A stretch of DNA of 64,000 nt from Tenacibaculum dicentrarchi (GCF_900239345.1 NZ_OESZ01000046.1:62001-126000), one strand, 5' to 3'; positions 26,811 to 35,880 are shown, numbered from the stretch's first letter. The notes: generated by a model from the sequence alone, not told the origin. Numbers and translations are program-made.

Positions 26811-27554
26811 ATGAATACTTATGTAAAATCTACCACTCTGATTACGGTCGCTATTTTCAGCTCTATTTTTGTTTCTTGTAAAGAAATTTCAAAAGAAGAA
26901 AAAAAAACAAATCTTAAAAATAAAGTTACTCAAATAGCAGAAAAAACTAAAAATAACTATTCTAAAAAAGAATTAGTAGGTTTTTGGATGCGTAATCAAG
27001 ATGGTGTTAAAGATATATTAGAATTAAGAGAAAATGGTACATTTTCTTTAGCAGGAAATCCGTACTGGGTAGGTCGTAATTGGAAATTTAAAAATGATTC
27101 AATACATTTAGAATTGGTAGGGTTAACTAATATCGATGATGATTTTAGTTATGTAAGTTATGCTGTTGTTCCTAAAAATAATAATAAATTTATATTTAAC
27201 CTAAGAACAAACTCTAATAAAAATATAGCTAATAACGATAAGCAGTTTGTAAAGCTACAAACTGCACATTATCCAACAAATAAATGGATTGGAAGATGGA
27301 ATGGAGTTGAAGGAACTATGTTAGAAATTTTACCTAATGCTGATTTCTATGATATTATCATTCATGGTATCGATAATACTATACGAGTAATGAGTGAAAA
27401 AGTAACGCATAAATCAGAAATTGTATTCATTACAGATGATATGAAAAAACATACTATTATTGCAGGTAATGGAGTTGATACAAAAATGAAAAGGCTTGAT
27501 GATAAAAACAATTGCTTGATTATTCCTTCAATGAAAATTGGTTTTTGTAAATAG
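26811..27554 (+). CDS. Lipoprotein of unknown function
   Basis: A 247-residue lipoprotein. The signal MNTYVKSTTLITVAIFSSIFVSC ends in a lipobox with Cys23. After a lysine-rich linker come two similar beta-rich halves: LVGFWMRNQDGVKDILELRENGTFSL (about residue 60) and WIGRWNGVEGTMLEILPNADFYDIII (about residue 160), each with a G-x-W start as in lipocalin-like or copper-resistance NlpE-like domains. This points to a duplicated small-barrel fold, but I do not name a function. It lies 44 bases after the peptidase gene and is followed by a terminator hairpin. Confidence 0.65.
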   Translation: MNTYVKSTTLITVAIFSSIFVSCKEISKEEKKTNLKNKVTQIAEKTKNNYSKKELVGFWMRNQDGVKDILELRENGTFSLAGNPYWVGRNWKFKNDSIHLELVGLTNIDDDFSYVSYAVVPKNNNKFIFNLRTNSNKNIANNDKQFVKLQTAHYPTNKWIGRWNGVEGTMLEILPNADFYDIIIHGIDNTIRVMSEKVTHKSEIVFITDDMKKHTIIAGNGVDTKMKRLDDKNNCLIIPSMKIGFCK

Positions 27555-27581
27555 ATTTATTTTGATTTAAAAAACTAAACC

Positions 27582-27616
27582 ACATAAGCTCTTCTTTTTG
27601 AAGGGTTTATGTTTTT
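27582..27616 (+). terminator. Terminator after the lipoprotein gene
   Basis: An imperfect 13-base stem (ACATAAGCTCTTC with GAAGGGTTTATGT) followed by a short T run. Confidence 0.6.
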
Positions 27617-27687
27617 ATAGATACAAATAATTGTAAACAAAAATTATAAAAAACTTTACTTTAATTAAAATTCTCCTATAGAAATTC

Positions 27688-27801
27688 AAGGATTTTATTT
27701 TTCAGATATAAAAAAATTAAATCTAAACAGAATACAATTTTAATTCCTCAAATTCACAAAATGGAGACAAATCAGAATACGAACCTGAAATAAAATCCCT
27801 T
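27688..27801. repeat. 114-base stretch bounded by an imperfect inverted repeat
   Basis: AAGGATTTTATTTTTCAG at 27688-27705 pairs imperfectly with CTGAAATAAAATCCCTT at 27785-27801 (one bulged T, one extra C). The interior is A+T-rich without an ORF. It could be a decayed small mobile element or a hairpin. This is the only structure in the 302-base gap between the lipoprotein and the TonB-like gene. Confidence 0.35.
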
Positions 27802-27856
27802 TGACGGATGCTATTTTTCAGTTATAAAACGTTTTCAAATAAAACTTAAACAACCT

Positions 27857-28486
27857 CTAAAACTCCATTTGAAAATTATAAAAAACATTTACTTTTTTTT
27901 CGTCGTGTTTTCCAGGTATAAACCTTGGAAGTAACGATATAATTCTAATTGCTTCTTGTTCTAAAAGAATACTGTTATCGCTATTTGCTTTTATAGAATT
28001 TACATCGCCATTAACATCAATAATAAAACTTACAGATACAATTCCTTCTGCTCCAGCAACGTCCTTTAAATTAGTATCAATATGACGTGTTATCTTTTCA
28101 TTAAAATCATCAAAAGCATCTGTATTTCTTTGTTTTGAAGCAAATAAAGGAACAGTATCTATATCGGTAAAAGAAATTGGTTTTTCGCTTGCAATTATCG
28201 AAGAAGCTAAAGAGGCTAATTCTTCTTTAATTTTCGTTACATTTTTAGTATTTGATGTGCTATTTTTATCGTTTAAAATACTTTTTTTATTTTTAGTACT
28301 TCTTGTTTTTCTAGCTCTTTTAACAGATAAATGCCTCTTAAACCCCGATACTTTACATTTATTTTTTACCGATATCTGATTAACATCTTCAAGGCTATCT
28401 TCTTCATTAGAAAGACATACTTTTTTATTTTGACTAAAATTTAACTGAAATGCAAAAAGAAATATAAGTAGTATAAAATTTTTCAT
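27857..28486 (-). CDS. TonB C-terminal-domain periplasmic protein
   Basis: A 209-residue exported protein. The N-terminus is a cleavable-type signal (FLFAFQLNFSQ) rather than the membrane anchor of a classical TonB. Residues 40-90 are very basic and Ser/Asn-rich and would be disordered. The last 95 residues (DIDTVPLFASKQRNTDAFDDFNEKITRHI to FIPGKHDEKKVNVFYNFQMEF) match the TonB C-terminal fold of Bacteroidota, including the VSFIIDVNGDVNSIK strand pair. Without an N-terminal anchor or a Pro-rich spanner it may be a soluble partner and not an energy transducer. It is a separate minus-strand gene upstream of no obvious partner. Confidence 0.7.
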   Translation of the reverse strand: MKNFILLIFLFAFQLNFSQNKKVCLSNEEDSLEDVNQISVKNKCKVSGFKRHLSVKRARKTRSTKNKKSILNDKNSTSNTKNVTKIKEELASLASSIIASEKPISFTDIDTVPLFASKQRNTDAFDDFNEKITRHIDTNLKDVAGAEGIVSVSFIIDVNGDVNSIKANSDNSILLEQEAIRIISLLPRFIPGKHDEKKVNVFYNFQMEF

Positions 28487-28592
28487 AAAAACAATGATAA
28501 TAGATTTTTTTTGGTAAAACCTCTATTTCTGTGACACTATTTATTTATATAAGTCACAGATTTTAAATTAAATAAATGTTATTAAAAAGTTA

Positions 28593-30014
28593 TTACAAAA
28601 AATAATCATCTTTAAAACCGATTAAGTAAAGCTTGTTTTGTGCTCTGGTAACTGCGGTGTATAACCAACGTAAATATTCAACACTTGGTCCTTCGGGTAA
28701 ATACGGTTGTTCTATAAAAACAGTATCCCACTGCCCTCCTTGCGATTTATGACAGGTCATCGCATAAGAAAATTTTACTTGAAGAGCATTAAAATACTTA
28801 TTCTTCTTTACCTCCATAAACTGTTTATATTTCGTTTGGTCGGCAAAATCTTCTTTTACAGCTTCGTATAATTTATTTGATTCAGCATAAGTTAAAGATG
28901 GGTTTTCACTCGATAATGTATCTAACAATAAAACAGTTTCAAAATTTGGAATATCAGGATAATCAATCATTCGAACTTCAACTTCAGCAAATTTAAAACC
29001 GTATAATTCTTTAATTGAATTAATACGCATTACCTCGCAAATATCACCGTTGGCTATAAAACCTGCCGATGACGATTCTTTTAGCCAAAAATAATTATTT
29101 TTAACAACCATTACATAATCGCCAGTAGAAATTTCATTTTCTTGCCCCCGAATTTCCCTTCTAATTTGATTATTATACTGATTTGCTCTTTTATTTGAAC
29201 GTACAATAAAAGCGGTATCTTCTACCCCAACATTACCATCATATGCCGATGTAATAGCATCTTGAATATCGTAACTATCTTCTAGTCGGATAATATCAGG
29301 ATATTTAACATCAAACTGAAAATCGGTAGTACTATATTGAATTAACATACGCAAATCCGTGGCGTTTGCTAAAATTCCTGAATTTTGTTGCTGACGTACT
29401 ACTTCATCTAATTCAATTTCAACGACATTTTTATCGAAACTATAAGAAAGTTTATCGGCATCTAAAGCGGGGCTTATTGTTAGTTTTACGGGCGGTAATT
29501 GTGCGGTATCTCCTATAAAAACAAGCTTACAATTTTTTCCTGAATACACATAACTAATTAAATCGTCTAATAAAGACCCATTTTCAAACATTTTTGAATT
29601 TTGCTGGGCATCAGAAATCATAGAGGCTTCATCAACTATAAATATGGTGTTAATATGCTTGTTGGGCTGTTTTACAAAACTCATTGTGCCAGCCCCTTGT
29701 TTTTTAGAAAAATATATTTTTTTATGTATGGTAAAAGCTTTCTTTTTAGAATAGCCAGAAATAACCTTAGCCGCACGTCCTGTGGGAGCTAACAAAACAG
29801 CTTTTTTATTAGCTTTTTCTAAATTATTAACTACTGAACTTATAATAGTTGTTTTACCTGTACCAGCATATCCTTTTAGTAAAAATAAGGCGTTATTATT
29901 GGTATCAAAAATAAAATCAGCTAGTTTATTGAGTAATAAATCTTGTTTTAGGGTTGGTTTATACGGGAAGCTTTTTATAACTTCTTCATAAAATTTAGAT
30001 GCTAATGTTATCAT
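28593..30014 (-). CDS. RecD-like superfamily 1B DNA helicase
   Basis: A 473-residue ATP-dependent helicase of the RecD/Pif1 type. Walker A is LLKGYAGTGKTT near residue 45, motif Ia is VLLAPTGRAAKVI, Walker B is FIVDEASMIS, motif III is LVFIGDTAQLPPV, and the C-terminal UvrD-like block is YAMTCHKSQGGQWDTV followed by LRWLYTAVTRAQNKLYLIGF (motifs V and VI). There is no N-terminal RecD2 extension, so it is the short form common in Bacteroidota, sometimes annotated as an exodeoxyribonuclease V subunit; no recB or recC is nearby. An exact promoter box lies 15 bases upstream. Confidence 0.88.
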   Translation of the reverse strand: MITLASKFYEEVIKSFPYKPTLKQDLLLNKLADFIFDTNNNALFLLKGYAGTGKTTIISSVVNNLEKANKKAVLLAPTGRAAKVISGYSKKKAFTIHKKIYFSKKQGAGTMSFVKQPNKHINTIFIVDEASMISDAQQNSKMFENGSLLDDLISYVYSGKNCKLVFIGDTAQLPPVKLTISPALDADKLSYSFDKNVVEIELDEVVRQQQNSGILANATDLRMLIQYSTTDFQFDVKYPDIIRLEDSYDIQDAITSAYDGNVGVEDTAFIVRSNKRANQYNNQIRREIRGQENEISTGDYVMVVKNNYFWLKESSSAGFIANGDICEVMRINSIKELYGFKFAEVEVRMIDYPDIPNFETVLLLDTLSSENPSLTYAESNKLYEAVKEDFADQTKYKQFMEVKKNKYFNALQVKFSYAMTCHKSQGGQWDTVFIEQPYLPEGPSVEYLRWLYTAVTRAQNKLYLIGFKDDYFL

Positions 30015-30029
30015 ATCTTAAATAATTAA

Positions 30030-30037
30030 CAAAGATA
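30030..30037 (-). promoter_or_regulatory. -7 promoter box of the RecD-like helicase gene
   Basis: Minus-strand TATCTTTG, an exact TAnnTTTG match, 15 bases from the ATG at 30014. Confidence 0.5.
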
Positions 30038-30081
30038 ATTCTATTTAATCGATAAATATTTTAATGATTGAAAAAAAAGTG

Positions 30082-30090
30082 TAGATTTGC
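30082..30090 (+). promoter_or_regulatory. -7 promoter box of the gene at 30117
   Basis: TAGATTTGC, an exact TAnnTTTG match, 26 bases upstream of ATG 30117. It covers the in-frame TTG at 30087 and thereby argues against that start. Confidence 0.6.
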
Positions 30091-30116
30091 TTATACTATA
30101 TATAAAAACAAAAAAA

Positions 30117-30857
30117 ATGAATTTATTATTAATGATTTTAGCAGCTACTGTAGTTGCAATTCTTTTAGCTTACATTATCGTTAAGTTTGTACCCTTAAAA
30201 GTCAGATGGTTAGTGTCTATCTTATTATTAGTAGCAACTGTTTTCTTAGCATTTAAAATTTATTCAGGTATTATGGAGCCTATACATTTTGCTAAAGAAA
30301 AAGAAGTTCGATACGCTAAAGTTATTAGCAATTTAAAATTAATTCGTGATGCTGAAGTAAAATATAAGGAAGTTAACAGAACTTACACAAACAGTAAAGA
30401 TTCTTTAATTAACTTTATTGAAAAAGGGCAATTAGTTTTAACACAAACTACAAATGTTGAAGAAAAAGTAGATAGAGGTGGTGGAATTTTCGTTACTGTA
30501 TCTAAAAAACAAGTTGATACTATTGGTTACGAAGCGGTATCTAAATATTTTGCGGGTAAAGACTATAAATCAATGTTTAAAGTTCCTGGAACCGACAAAG
30601 AATTTAACTTAGCTACAGGTAAAGTTGAAAAAGTTGCTGGTTTATTTGTTCCTGTTTTTGAAGCTAAAATAGAAAAAGCAGCCGTTTTAAAAGGAATGAA
30701 AAAACATTTAATTAAACAAGAATTAGAAGCTAAAGAAACCGACCAAATTAAAGGTGAATTTGTTTCTGTTGGTTCGTTAGATGACGTAACTACGGGTGGT
30801 AACTGGCCTCCTGCTTACGATAAAGCAGAAATTATGGCTGCCAACAAGAAAAAATAA
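30117..30857 (+). CDS. Two-helix membrane protein, unknown function
   Basis: A 246-residue protein conserved in style with hypothetical proteins of Flavobacteriia; I do not recognise a named family. Two transmembrane helices occupy residues 2-22 and 30-50 (MILAATVVAILLAYIIV; WLVSILLLVATVFLAF). A soluble domain of about 190 residues follows, beginning with a charged helix (KEKEVRYAKVISNLKLIRDAEVKYKEVN), a pattern reminiscent of pseudopilin-like or sensor domains that begin with a long helix, though I would not press this. The start is ATG 30117, since a promoter box covers the upstream TTG. A strong terminator follows the stop. Confidence 0.65.
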   Translation: MNLLLMILAATVVAILLAYIIVKFVPLKVRWLVSILLLVATVFLAFKIYSGIMEPIHFAKEKEVRYAKVISNLKLIRDAEVKYKEVNRTYTNSKDSLINFIEKGQLVLTQTTNVEEKVDRGGGIFVTVSKKQVDTIGYEAVSKYFAGKDYKSMFKVPGTDKEFNLATGKVEKVAGLFVPVFEAKIEKAAVLKGMKKHLIKQELEAKETDQIKGEFVSVGSLDDVTTGGNWPPAYDKAEIMAANKKK

Positions 30858-30882
30858 TTCAAGTATTTTTTCCCTTAATTAT

Positions 30883-30916
30883 AAAAATCCATCCAATTTA
30901 TTTTGGATGGATTTTT
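30883..30916 (+). terminator. Terminator after the two-helix membrane protein
   Basis: A 14-bp perfect stem, AAAAATCCATCCAA with TTGGATGGATTTTT, and a 6-base loop, followed by T. Confidence 0.9.
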
Positions 30917-30962
30917 TTATTTTAAAATACGTTTAGCAAACCTAAAAAGCGCTAATATATTT

Positions 30963-30970
30963 TACATTTG
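30963..30970 (+). promoter_or_regulatory. -7 promoter box of rsmD
   Basis: TACATTTG, an exact TAnnTTTG match, 40 bases upstream of the rsmD ATG. Confidence 0.55.
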
Positions 30971-31010
30971 TATTTTTATTAAATCAGTTTAATTTTATCC
31001 TAGCATCATA

Positions 31011-31568
31011 ATGAGAATTATTTCAGGAAAATATAAAAGCAGACGGCTTTCTGCTCCTAAAAAATTGCCCGTACGTCCTACAACCGATATGGCTAAAGAG
31101 TCATTATTTAATATTTTAAACAACGATTATTATTTTGATGGCATCGCCGTGTTAGATTTGTTTGCGGGTACAGGAAATATCAGTTACGAATTTGCATCAA
31201 GAGGAACTACAACTATTCATTCGGTTGATGCACACTTCGGATGTATTAAATTCATCAATGAAACTGCTAAACAACTTGAGTTTGACATTAACACCTATAA
31301 AAGTGATGTGTACAAATTCTTAGAAAAAACAGGATTAAAATCGGATGTTATTTTTGCCGACCCGCCATATGATTTTGACCAAGATAAATTTTTGAAAATT
31401 GCCGACCTCGTTTTTGAGCGTAACCTTTTAAACGAAGATGGAACGTTAATTATTGAGCATGACAAACACACCGATTTAACAAGCCATCCTAATCACCGTT
31501 ACGACAAGCGTTATGGAGGAAATGTCTTTAGTTTTTTTAATTTCGATGAATCTTTTGATGATTTTTAA
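31011..31568 (+). CDS. rsmD: RsmD, 16S rRNA (guanine-966-N2) methyltransferase
   Basis: A 185-residue SAM-dependent methyltransferase that modifies G966 of 16S rRNA in the assembled small subunit. The N-terminal family motif RIISGKYKSRRLSAP and the RPTTDMAKESLFNIL block are diagnostic. The SAM loop is VLDLFAGTGNISYEFASRG and the catalytic motif IV is FADPPYDF. The length is normal. It is followed directly by the tandem TTCGAGTG repeats, with only 4 bases between the stop codon and the first repeat. Confidence 0.95.
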   Translation: MRIISGKYKSRRLSAPKKLPVRPTTDMAKESLFNILNNDYYFDGIAVLDLFAGTGNISYEFASRGTTTIHSVDAHFGCIKFINETAKQLEFDINTYKSDVYKFLEKTGLKSDVIFADPPYDFDQDKFLKIADLVFERNLLNEDGTLIIEHDKHTDLTSHPNHRYDKRYGGNVFSFFNFDESFDDF

Positions 31569-31572
31569 ACAT

Positions 31573-31700
31573 TGTCAATTCGAGTGATTTTAATGACTAA
31601 AAGAAATTAAAATAGTATCGAGAATTTGAATTATTTTCTTTGGATATTTAAAAAGTTCTCGATACATTTTTTTAAAGGAAAAAAACACTCGAACTGACAG
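31573..31700. repeat. TTCGAGTG palindromic repeat, copy 1 of a tandem array
   Basis: 128 bases. The outer arms TGTCAATTCGAGTG and CACTCGAACTGACA are complementary at 13 of 14 positions, and an inner stem GTATCGAGAA/TTCTCGATAC is perfect, so the unit can fold as a nested hairpin or cruciform. Confidence 0.85.
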
Positions 31701-31717
31701 TTATTTTTGATGATTCT

Positions 31718-31844
31718 TGTCAATTCGAGTGATTTTAATGACTAAAAGGAATTAAAATAGTATCGAGAATTTGAATTGTTTTCTTTGGATATTTAAAAAG
31801 TTCTCGATACATTTTTTAAAGGAAAAAAACACTCGAACTGACAG
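31718..31844. repeat. TTCGAGTG palindromic repeat, copy 2 of a tandem array
   Basis: Nearly identical to copy 1 (a few substitutions and T-run length changes), 145 bases downstream. The 17-base spacer TTATTTTTGATGATTCT is the same as that between copies 2 and 3, so the duplicated unit is repeat plus spacer. Confidence 0.85.
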
Positions 31845-31861
31845 TTATTTTTGATGATTCT

Positions 31862-31932
31862 TGTCAATTCGAGTGATTTTAATGACTAAAAGGAATTAAA
31901 ATAGTATCGAGAATTATGAGTTTTCGATACAT
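31862..31932. repeat. TTCGAGTG palindromic repeat, truncated copy 3
   Basis: Matches the first 55 bases of copies 1 and 2, then keeps a shortened inner stem (TATCGAGAA ... TTTTCGATA) and loses the outer right arm. A terminator follows directly. Confidence 0.75.
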
Positions 31933-31934
31933 AT

Positions 31935-31963
31935 AAAAGGCGAACCCTATAAGTTCGCCTTTT
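31935..31963. terminator. Terminator downstream of the repeat array
   Basis: An 11-bp stem, AAAAGGCGAAC with GTTCGCCTTTT, and a 7-base loop, T-rich on both strands. Confidence 0.8.
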
Positions 31964-31993
31964 TATTGTTTGATGATTATTTTGAAGATAATT

Positions 31994-32096
31994 TGGGCGT
32001 TACCTAAAGGTCGGGCTTTACGCACTCGCTCTTTTTATTTTTTTAAAAGAAAAAATAAAAAGGAGCTCAAACAATTGCTTCAATCCCTAACGCAAA
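31994..32096 (-). repeat. Long-hairpin intergenic element, copy A (GCGTTAGGG subtype)
   Basis: Read on the minus strand it runs GCGTTAGGGATTGAAGC, AATTGTTTGAGCTCC, an A/T hairpin, then GAGCGAGTGCGTAAAGCCC and TAACGC. The outer stem is GCGTTA/TAACGC with GGG/CCC, and the inner stem is GCTCCTTTTTATTTTTT against AAAAAAATAAAAAGAGC. It lies just downstream of the restriction-modification gene and is homologous in its core to the copies at 36164, 49911 and 63937. Confidence 0.8.
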
Positions 32097-32133
32097 ACAA
32101 GTAGCTATAAAATTTATAGTTTTTATTACAAAT

Positions 32134-35100
32134 TTATGAACCCTCTACAATAGCAACCTCATCTGCTGTTAAATCATATAATTTATAAACCATTTCGTCT
32201 ATTTCTTTTTCTAAAACGCTTGTATCAGACTCAGGATTTTCTTTTTTTAGTGATAAAATTTGATTTACTTTTTCTATAAATGGCTCTTGCTCTTTTTCTG
32301 ATATTTCTTTTATTGGTAATTGCTCGACATATTGTTTTGTATATCTTTTTCTTCCTCCTGCAATTTTTGCAGTAATTTGAAAGAAATAAAAATCTAATAA
32401 TTTAGAATTTAATAAAGCTAATAAATATTTTAAGTTTTTTCCTGATAAAAAATAGGCTGAATTTGTTAAATACATATTTTCTGTATCATAAGCATAATTT
32501 GCTTTATCAGAAATTTCTAACCAAATTATTTTTTCTTGATTAATTTTATCTTCAAAAGCACAATTTCTTAAATTCATCCAATGAACACCTTTATCTTGTC
32601 TTTTTTCTAAGATATTTTTATGCTCTAATAAATAATTATAAACTAAAGGATAGTTTTTTGCTTCAACTCTATCTATTCGTTTTCCATTTTCAATTCTACC
32701 ATTATAAGTATTAATGATAAATTCACCACCAAATTCATATTTATATCTTTTAATATTTCTACCTCTTAATACAGGTTTTAATATTTCAACATTACCTAAT
32801 TTTTCTTTTAAATCATTATTAATTATTAAAATATCATTTGCACCTGATGTAATTCCTCTATATATATTATTGTTATTCCAATCTTTTAGTAATTTTCCTT
32901 TATCAAGTAATTTTTTATTTATATTTTGAATATTTACAGGGATAATTTTCCATACTTTTTCATTAATATCTTCTAAACTAATTAAATTATTATCTAAATA
33001 TTTTTCAAGATTTTCTATATTTTCTTCTTTATTTATTACACAACCTTTTAAATTATTTATATTTTCTTCTTTTTGAAATAATGAAATATTAACAAAAACA
33101 GTAGCTTCACTAAAAATTAATGTTTTATCAAAATCAATTATCAATAAAGGATTACTTTTTTCAATAATAAATTTCCTCAAATTTTTACCATAATTAGCGT
33201 TCATCCATTTATTAGAAACAATAAAAGAATTAAAACCTTTATCTTTTATTGTTTTAACTGCTAATTCATAGAACAAAGCATAAATATCAGTAGTAGAAAC
33301 AAAAGTTTTATATTTTAATTTAAAATAATCATTTTTAAAATATTCCTCACCGCTTACAGAAAAATAAGGCGGATTCCCAATAACGGCATCAAACCCAATA
33401 TAATTTCCATCTTCCGATAAAACTTCGGGAAACTCAAAACGCCATTCAAAAGCATTATTATAAATAGCATTATTTACAATTTTTTCTTTTGCTTTTTCTG
33501 CATCTTCAAAACTTAATTTTGCTTTTTTTAATGCGTCTTTATCTTTTTTAGTTATTTTTTCTTGCCACTGCTCTTTTCTGTTAATTTCAGATTGCCTATT
33601 TAGTAAAACCCCTCTAGCTTTCGAAATTTTAGCGATAAACTTATCATCAAGCGTACTTTTAAAATTATTTTTAACTTCATCAATAATTTCTAAAACCTCT
33701 CTTTTTCTTGCCTTGCTGTTGGTTTCTTTATATTCGGCTACGGCATTTTTATAATCTGTAAAAGAATAGTTTACATCTTTATTATTAAAAGCACTTTTTA
33801 AATCATCTTCTAAATTAAAACGGCTAATTAATGAGTTTCCGCATTTAATATTAATGTCGATATTTGGTAGTGTTTGCAGCGTTTTTTCTTGGGTATAATA
33901 GGCATTTTTTAAGAGTTCAATCCACAAACGCAAACGACAAATTTTAACAGAATTTGGGTTAATATCAACGCCAAACAAGCAATTTTCTATTAATTTTTGT
34001 TTTTCGTTAAACAGCGTTTTTTGTATGATAGCACTATCTTTATTTGTCGGATTATACTCAAACAACAAACCATTTTGTTGGTCGGTTATATACAATTCAT
34101 CATTTACAATTTCAATATCGCAACGTATAGAAATTCCTTTATCATCGGTTAAAATACCCAATTCTTTTTTGATGATAATTAATTCGTTTAAAGCACTTAC
34201 CAAAAAGTGACCAGAACCCACGGCAGGGTCGCAAATTTTAACGCTATTTACAATAGTATTTAATCGTTTTAAATCATCAGTTTTAAAGAAACGGCTACAA
34301 TATGCTTGTAAATCTTCAAAAGTTTCAATTTGTTCATTTTCTTGTTCTTTAAACTTCTGAACAACCGTTCTTCTGATGGTTTCTTTACACATATACATCG
34401 TAATATATGCGGGCGTATAAAACGAACCTTCTTTGTAACCGTTTATTTTCTCGAAAATTAAACCTAATACCGATGCGTTAATTAACGATTTTGTTTCTTG
34501 ATTATCTTCAATTCCTTCTGTTCCGTCAGTGGCGAAATCGTAGGCATCTAAAAATTGAAATAAATACGTTAATGTTGATATTTTTCCTTTTCGTTTTTTT
34601 CCTTTAGCATCTTTTAAAACCGTACCACTGTAAATGGCAATTTCATCGTTATTTAAAGCCGATATTTCAAAAGCTTCATTTTCTAACGTATTTCTTTCAA
34701 ACAGCGAACTATTTAAGTACGGAATATCTTTGTATTTGTCTTTATACTTCGGATGTCTTTCGTTTATCGGTTTTGCTAAGGCAGAAAAAAACAAGTCGTT
34801 TAACTCATCGAAACCGTTTATAAATTTAGTGTTTAAAAAACGATATTTTTCATTTTTTTTATGATACGTTAATAATTGCGATTCTAATAATTTTAAGAAT
34901 AAAATTCTATTTACCCACGTTAAGCAGAGTTCTAAACCAGCATTAAAGGCTTTATCGCCATCATTCGGAATACTTTTTACTTTGTGTAAATAATCTCTAT
35001 CTTCTAAAATTATAATTGAATTTTCTAAAAGCGAGGCGTAATCTCTATTTTTTTCTTCTTTTCTGCTGATTACTTTTTTACCTTTTTCTTTTACTTCCTC

Positions 35101-35880
35101 TAACCCAATGATGTGTAATAACTCGTTATAAAAAGTTTTATTTAATTGGTTACTGTCGTTACCAAATGGAGTTCCTAAAATATGAACATCAGAAAATATT
35201 TTATAAAGCGTATTTAAATGTGCATCGGTTAATTTTTGAAAATTAGTTTTTGTAAAATTCAAGTGTACAAAAGGCAATTTTTCTTGTACTTCGCCGATGT
35301 ATTTTTTAGCTATTTCGTTGTAGAATAATTCATTTTTAGTAGAGTCTTTTAAACCGTCTCTAAAATCTTGATATTCTTTAATCAAGGCTTTATTTTTGAA
35401 GAAATAATTATAAAAATCTTCTCCTTTAAACAGATACCATTCATAACCATTTGTAGCTATTAAATGTTTAATACTATTGTTATTATTGTCTAAACGTTCA
35501 CGTAAATAGTATAATAAAAGTTCTTGTAAGGCTTTTTTATTAAGATTATCTTCTTTTAAAAACTCGGCTTTATTACTTGGTTTTTTAGCTTCAATAAGTA
35601 CGCTAACATCCGATTTAGGATTATTTTCGCTGTAAATAGCTAAATCAATTCTATCTTTTGTATTAATATAATTATTGGTGTAAAAAGTATTTTTTAAAAA
35701 CGATATAAAATGATGTTTTATATGTTCTTCACTTTCATTATTAGTGTCGCTTAATTTTACAGCAGTTATACAATTTTGTAATTCTGATATAAAATTAGTA
35801 ACCTCTTTTCTTAGTGGTTTATGTTTTCGGTATGCAGGATTTAAAGCTGTTCTGGTATTCATCTTTTTCATAGAAGGCAC
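32134..35880 (-). CDS. Eco57I-type single-chain restriction-modification protein
   Basis: A 1248-residue protein that appears to combine nuclease, DNA methyltransferase and target recognition, as in type IIG enzymes. Near residues 78-99 a PD-(D/E)xK-like site is visible (RIDLAIY ... VLIEAKK), in a region resembling type I R-subunit N-termini. Around residue 470 is GFKEGSFYTPAYIT-like sequence (EGSFYTPAYITMYM); the SAM motif I CDPAVGSGHFLVSAL is near residues 549-563 and the catalytic NPPY near 832-836, giving a gamma-class N6-adenine or N4-cytosine methylase. The last 250 residues, with PVLRGRNIKRYKYEFGG and KIAGGRKRYTKQYVEQLPI, look like a TaqI-type specificity domain. It has no partner genes and is bracketed by repeats. 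The start could also be ATG 35871 or 35862. Confidence 0.85.
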   Translation of the reverse strand: MPSMKKMNTRTALNPAYRKHKPLRKEVTNFISELQNCITAVKLSDTNNESEEHIKHHFISFLKNTFYTNNYINTKDRIDLAIYSENNPKSDVSVLIEAKKPSNKAEFLKEDNLNKKALQELLLYYLRERLDNNNNSIKHLIATNGYEWYLFKGEDFYNYFFKNKALIKEYQDFRDGLKDSTKNELFYNEIAKKYIGEVQEKLPFVHLNFTKTNFQKLTDAHLNTLYKIFSDVHILGTPFGNDSNQLNKTFYNELLHIIGLEEVKEKGKKVISRKEEKNRDYASLLENSIIILEDRDYLHKVKSIPNDGDKAFNAGLELCLTWVNRILFLKLLESQLLTYHKKNEKYRFLNTKFINGFDELNDLFFSALAKPINERHPKYKDKYKDIPYLNSSLFERNTLENEAFEISALNNDEIAIYSGTVLKDAKGKKRKGKISTLTYLFQFLDAYDFATDGTEGIEDNQETKSLINASVLGLIFEKINGYKEGSFYTPAYITMYMCKETIRRTVVQKFKEQENEQIETFEDLQAYCSRFFKTDDLKRLNTIVNSVKICDPAVGSGHFLVSALNELIIIKKELGILTDDKGISIRCDIEIVNDELYITDQQNGLLFEYNPTNKDSAIIQKTLFNEKQKLIENCLFGVDINPNSVKICRLRLWIELLKNAYYTQEKTLQTLPNIDINIKCGNSLISRFNLEDDLKSAFNNKDVNYSFTDYKNAVAEYKETNSKARKREVLEIIDEVKNNFKSTLDDKFIAKISKARGVLLNRQSEINRKEQWQEKITKKDKDALKKAKLSFEDAEKAKEKIVNNAIYNNAFEWRFEFPEVLSEDGNYIGFDAVIGNPPYFSVSGEEYFKNDYFKLKYKTFVSTTDIYALFYELAVKTIKDKGFNSFIVSNKWMNANYGKNLRKFIIEKSNPLLIIDFDKTLIFSEATVFVNISLFQKEENINNLKGCVINKEENIENLEKYLDNNLISLEDINEKVWKIIPVNIQNINKKLLDKGKLLKDWNNNNIYRGITSGANDILIINNDLKEKLGNVEILKPVLRGRNIKRYKYEFGGEFIINTYNGRIENGKRIDRVEAKNYPLVYNYLLEHKNILEKRQDKGVHWMNLRNCAFEDKINQEKIIWLEISDKANYAYDTENMYLTNSAYFLSGKNLKYLLALLNSKLLDFYFFQITAKIAGGRKRYTKQYVEQLPIKEISEKEQEPFIEKVNQILSLKKENPESDTSVLEKEIDEMVYKLYDLTADEVAIVEGS

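Noticed and set aside
28529..28559. CTGTGAC/GTCACAG hairpin between the TonB-like gene and the RecD-like helicase gene
   Set aside because: Only 7 bp with a 17-base loop and no T run in the right place; not a convincing terminator or operator.
31573..31932. CRISPR array
   Set aside because: The repeats are about 128 bases long, internally palindromic, and separated by identical 17-base spacers; no cas gene is near.
32134..35880. BREX PglX methyltransferase
   Set aside because: The size and methylase domain are similar, but there are no brxA, brxB, brxC, pglZ or brxL genes beside it, and an N-terminal PD-(D/E)xK-like site favours a single-chain restriction-modification enzyme.
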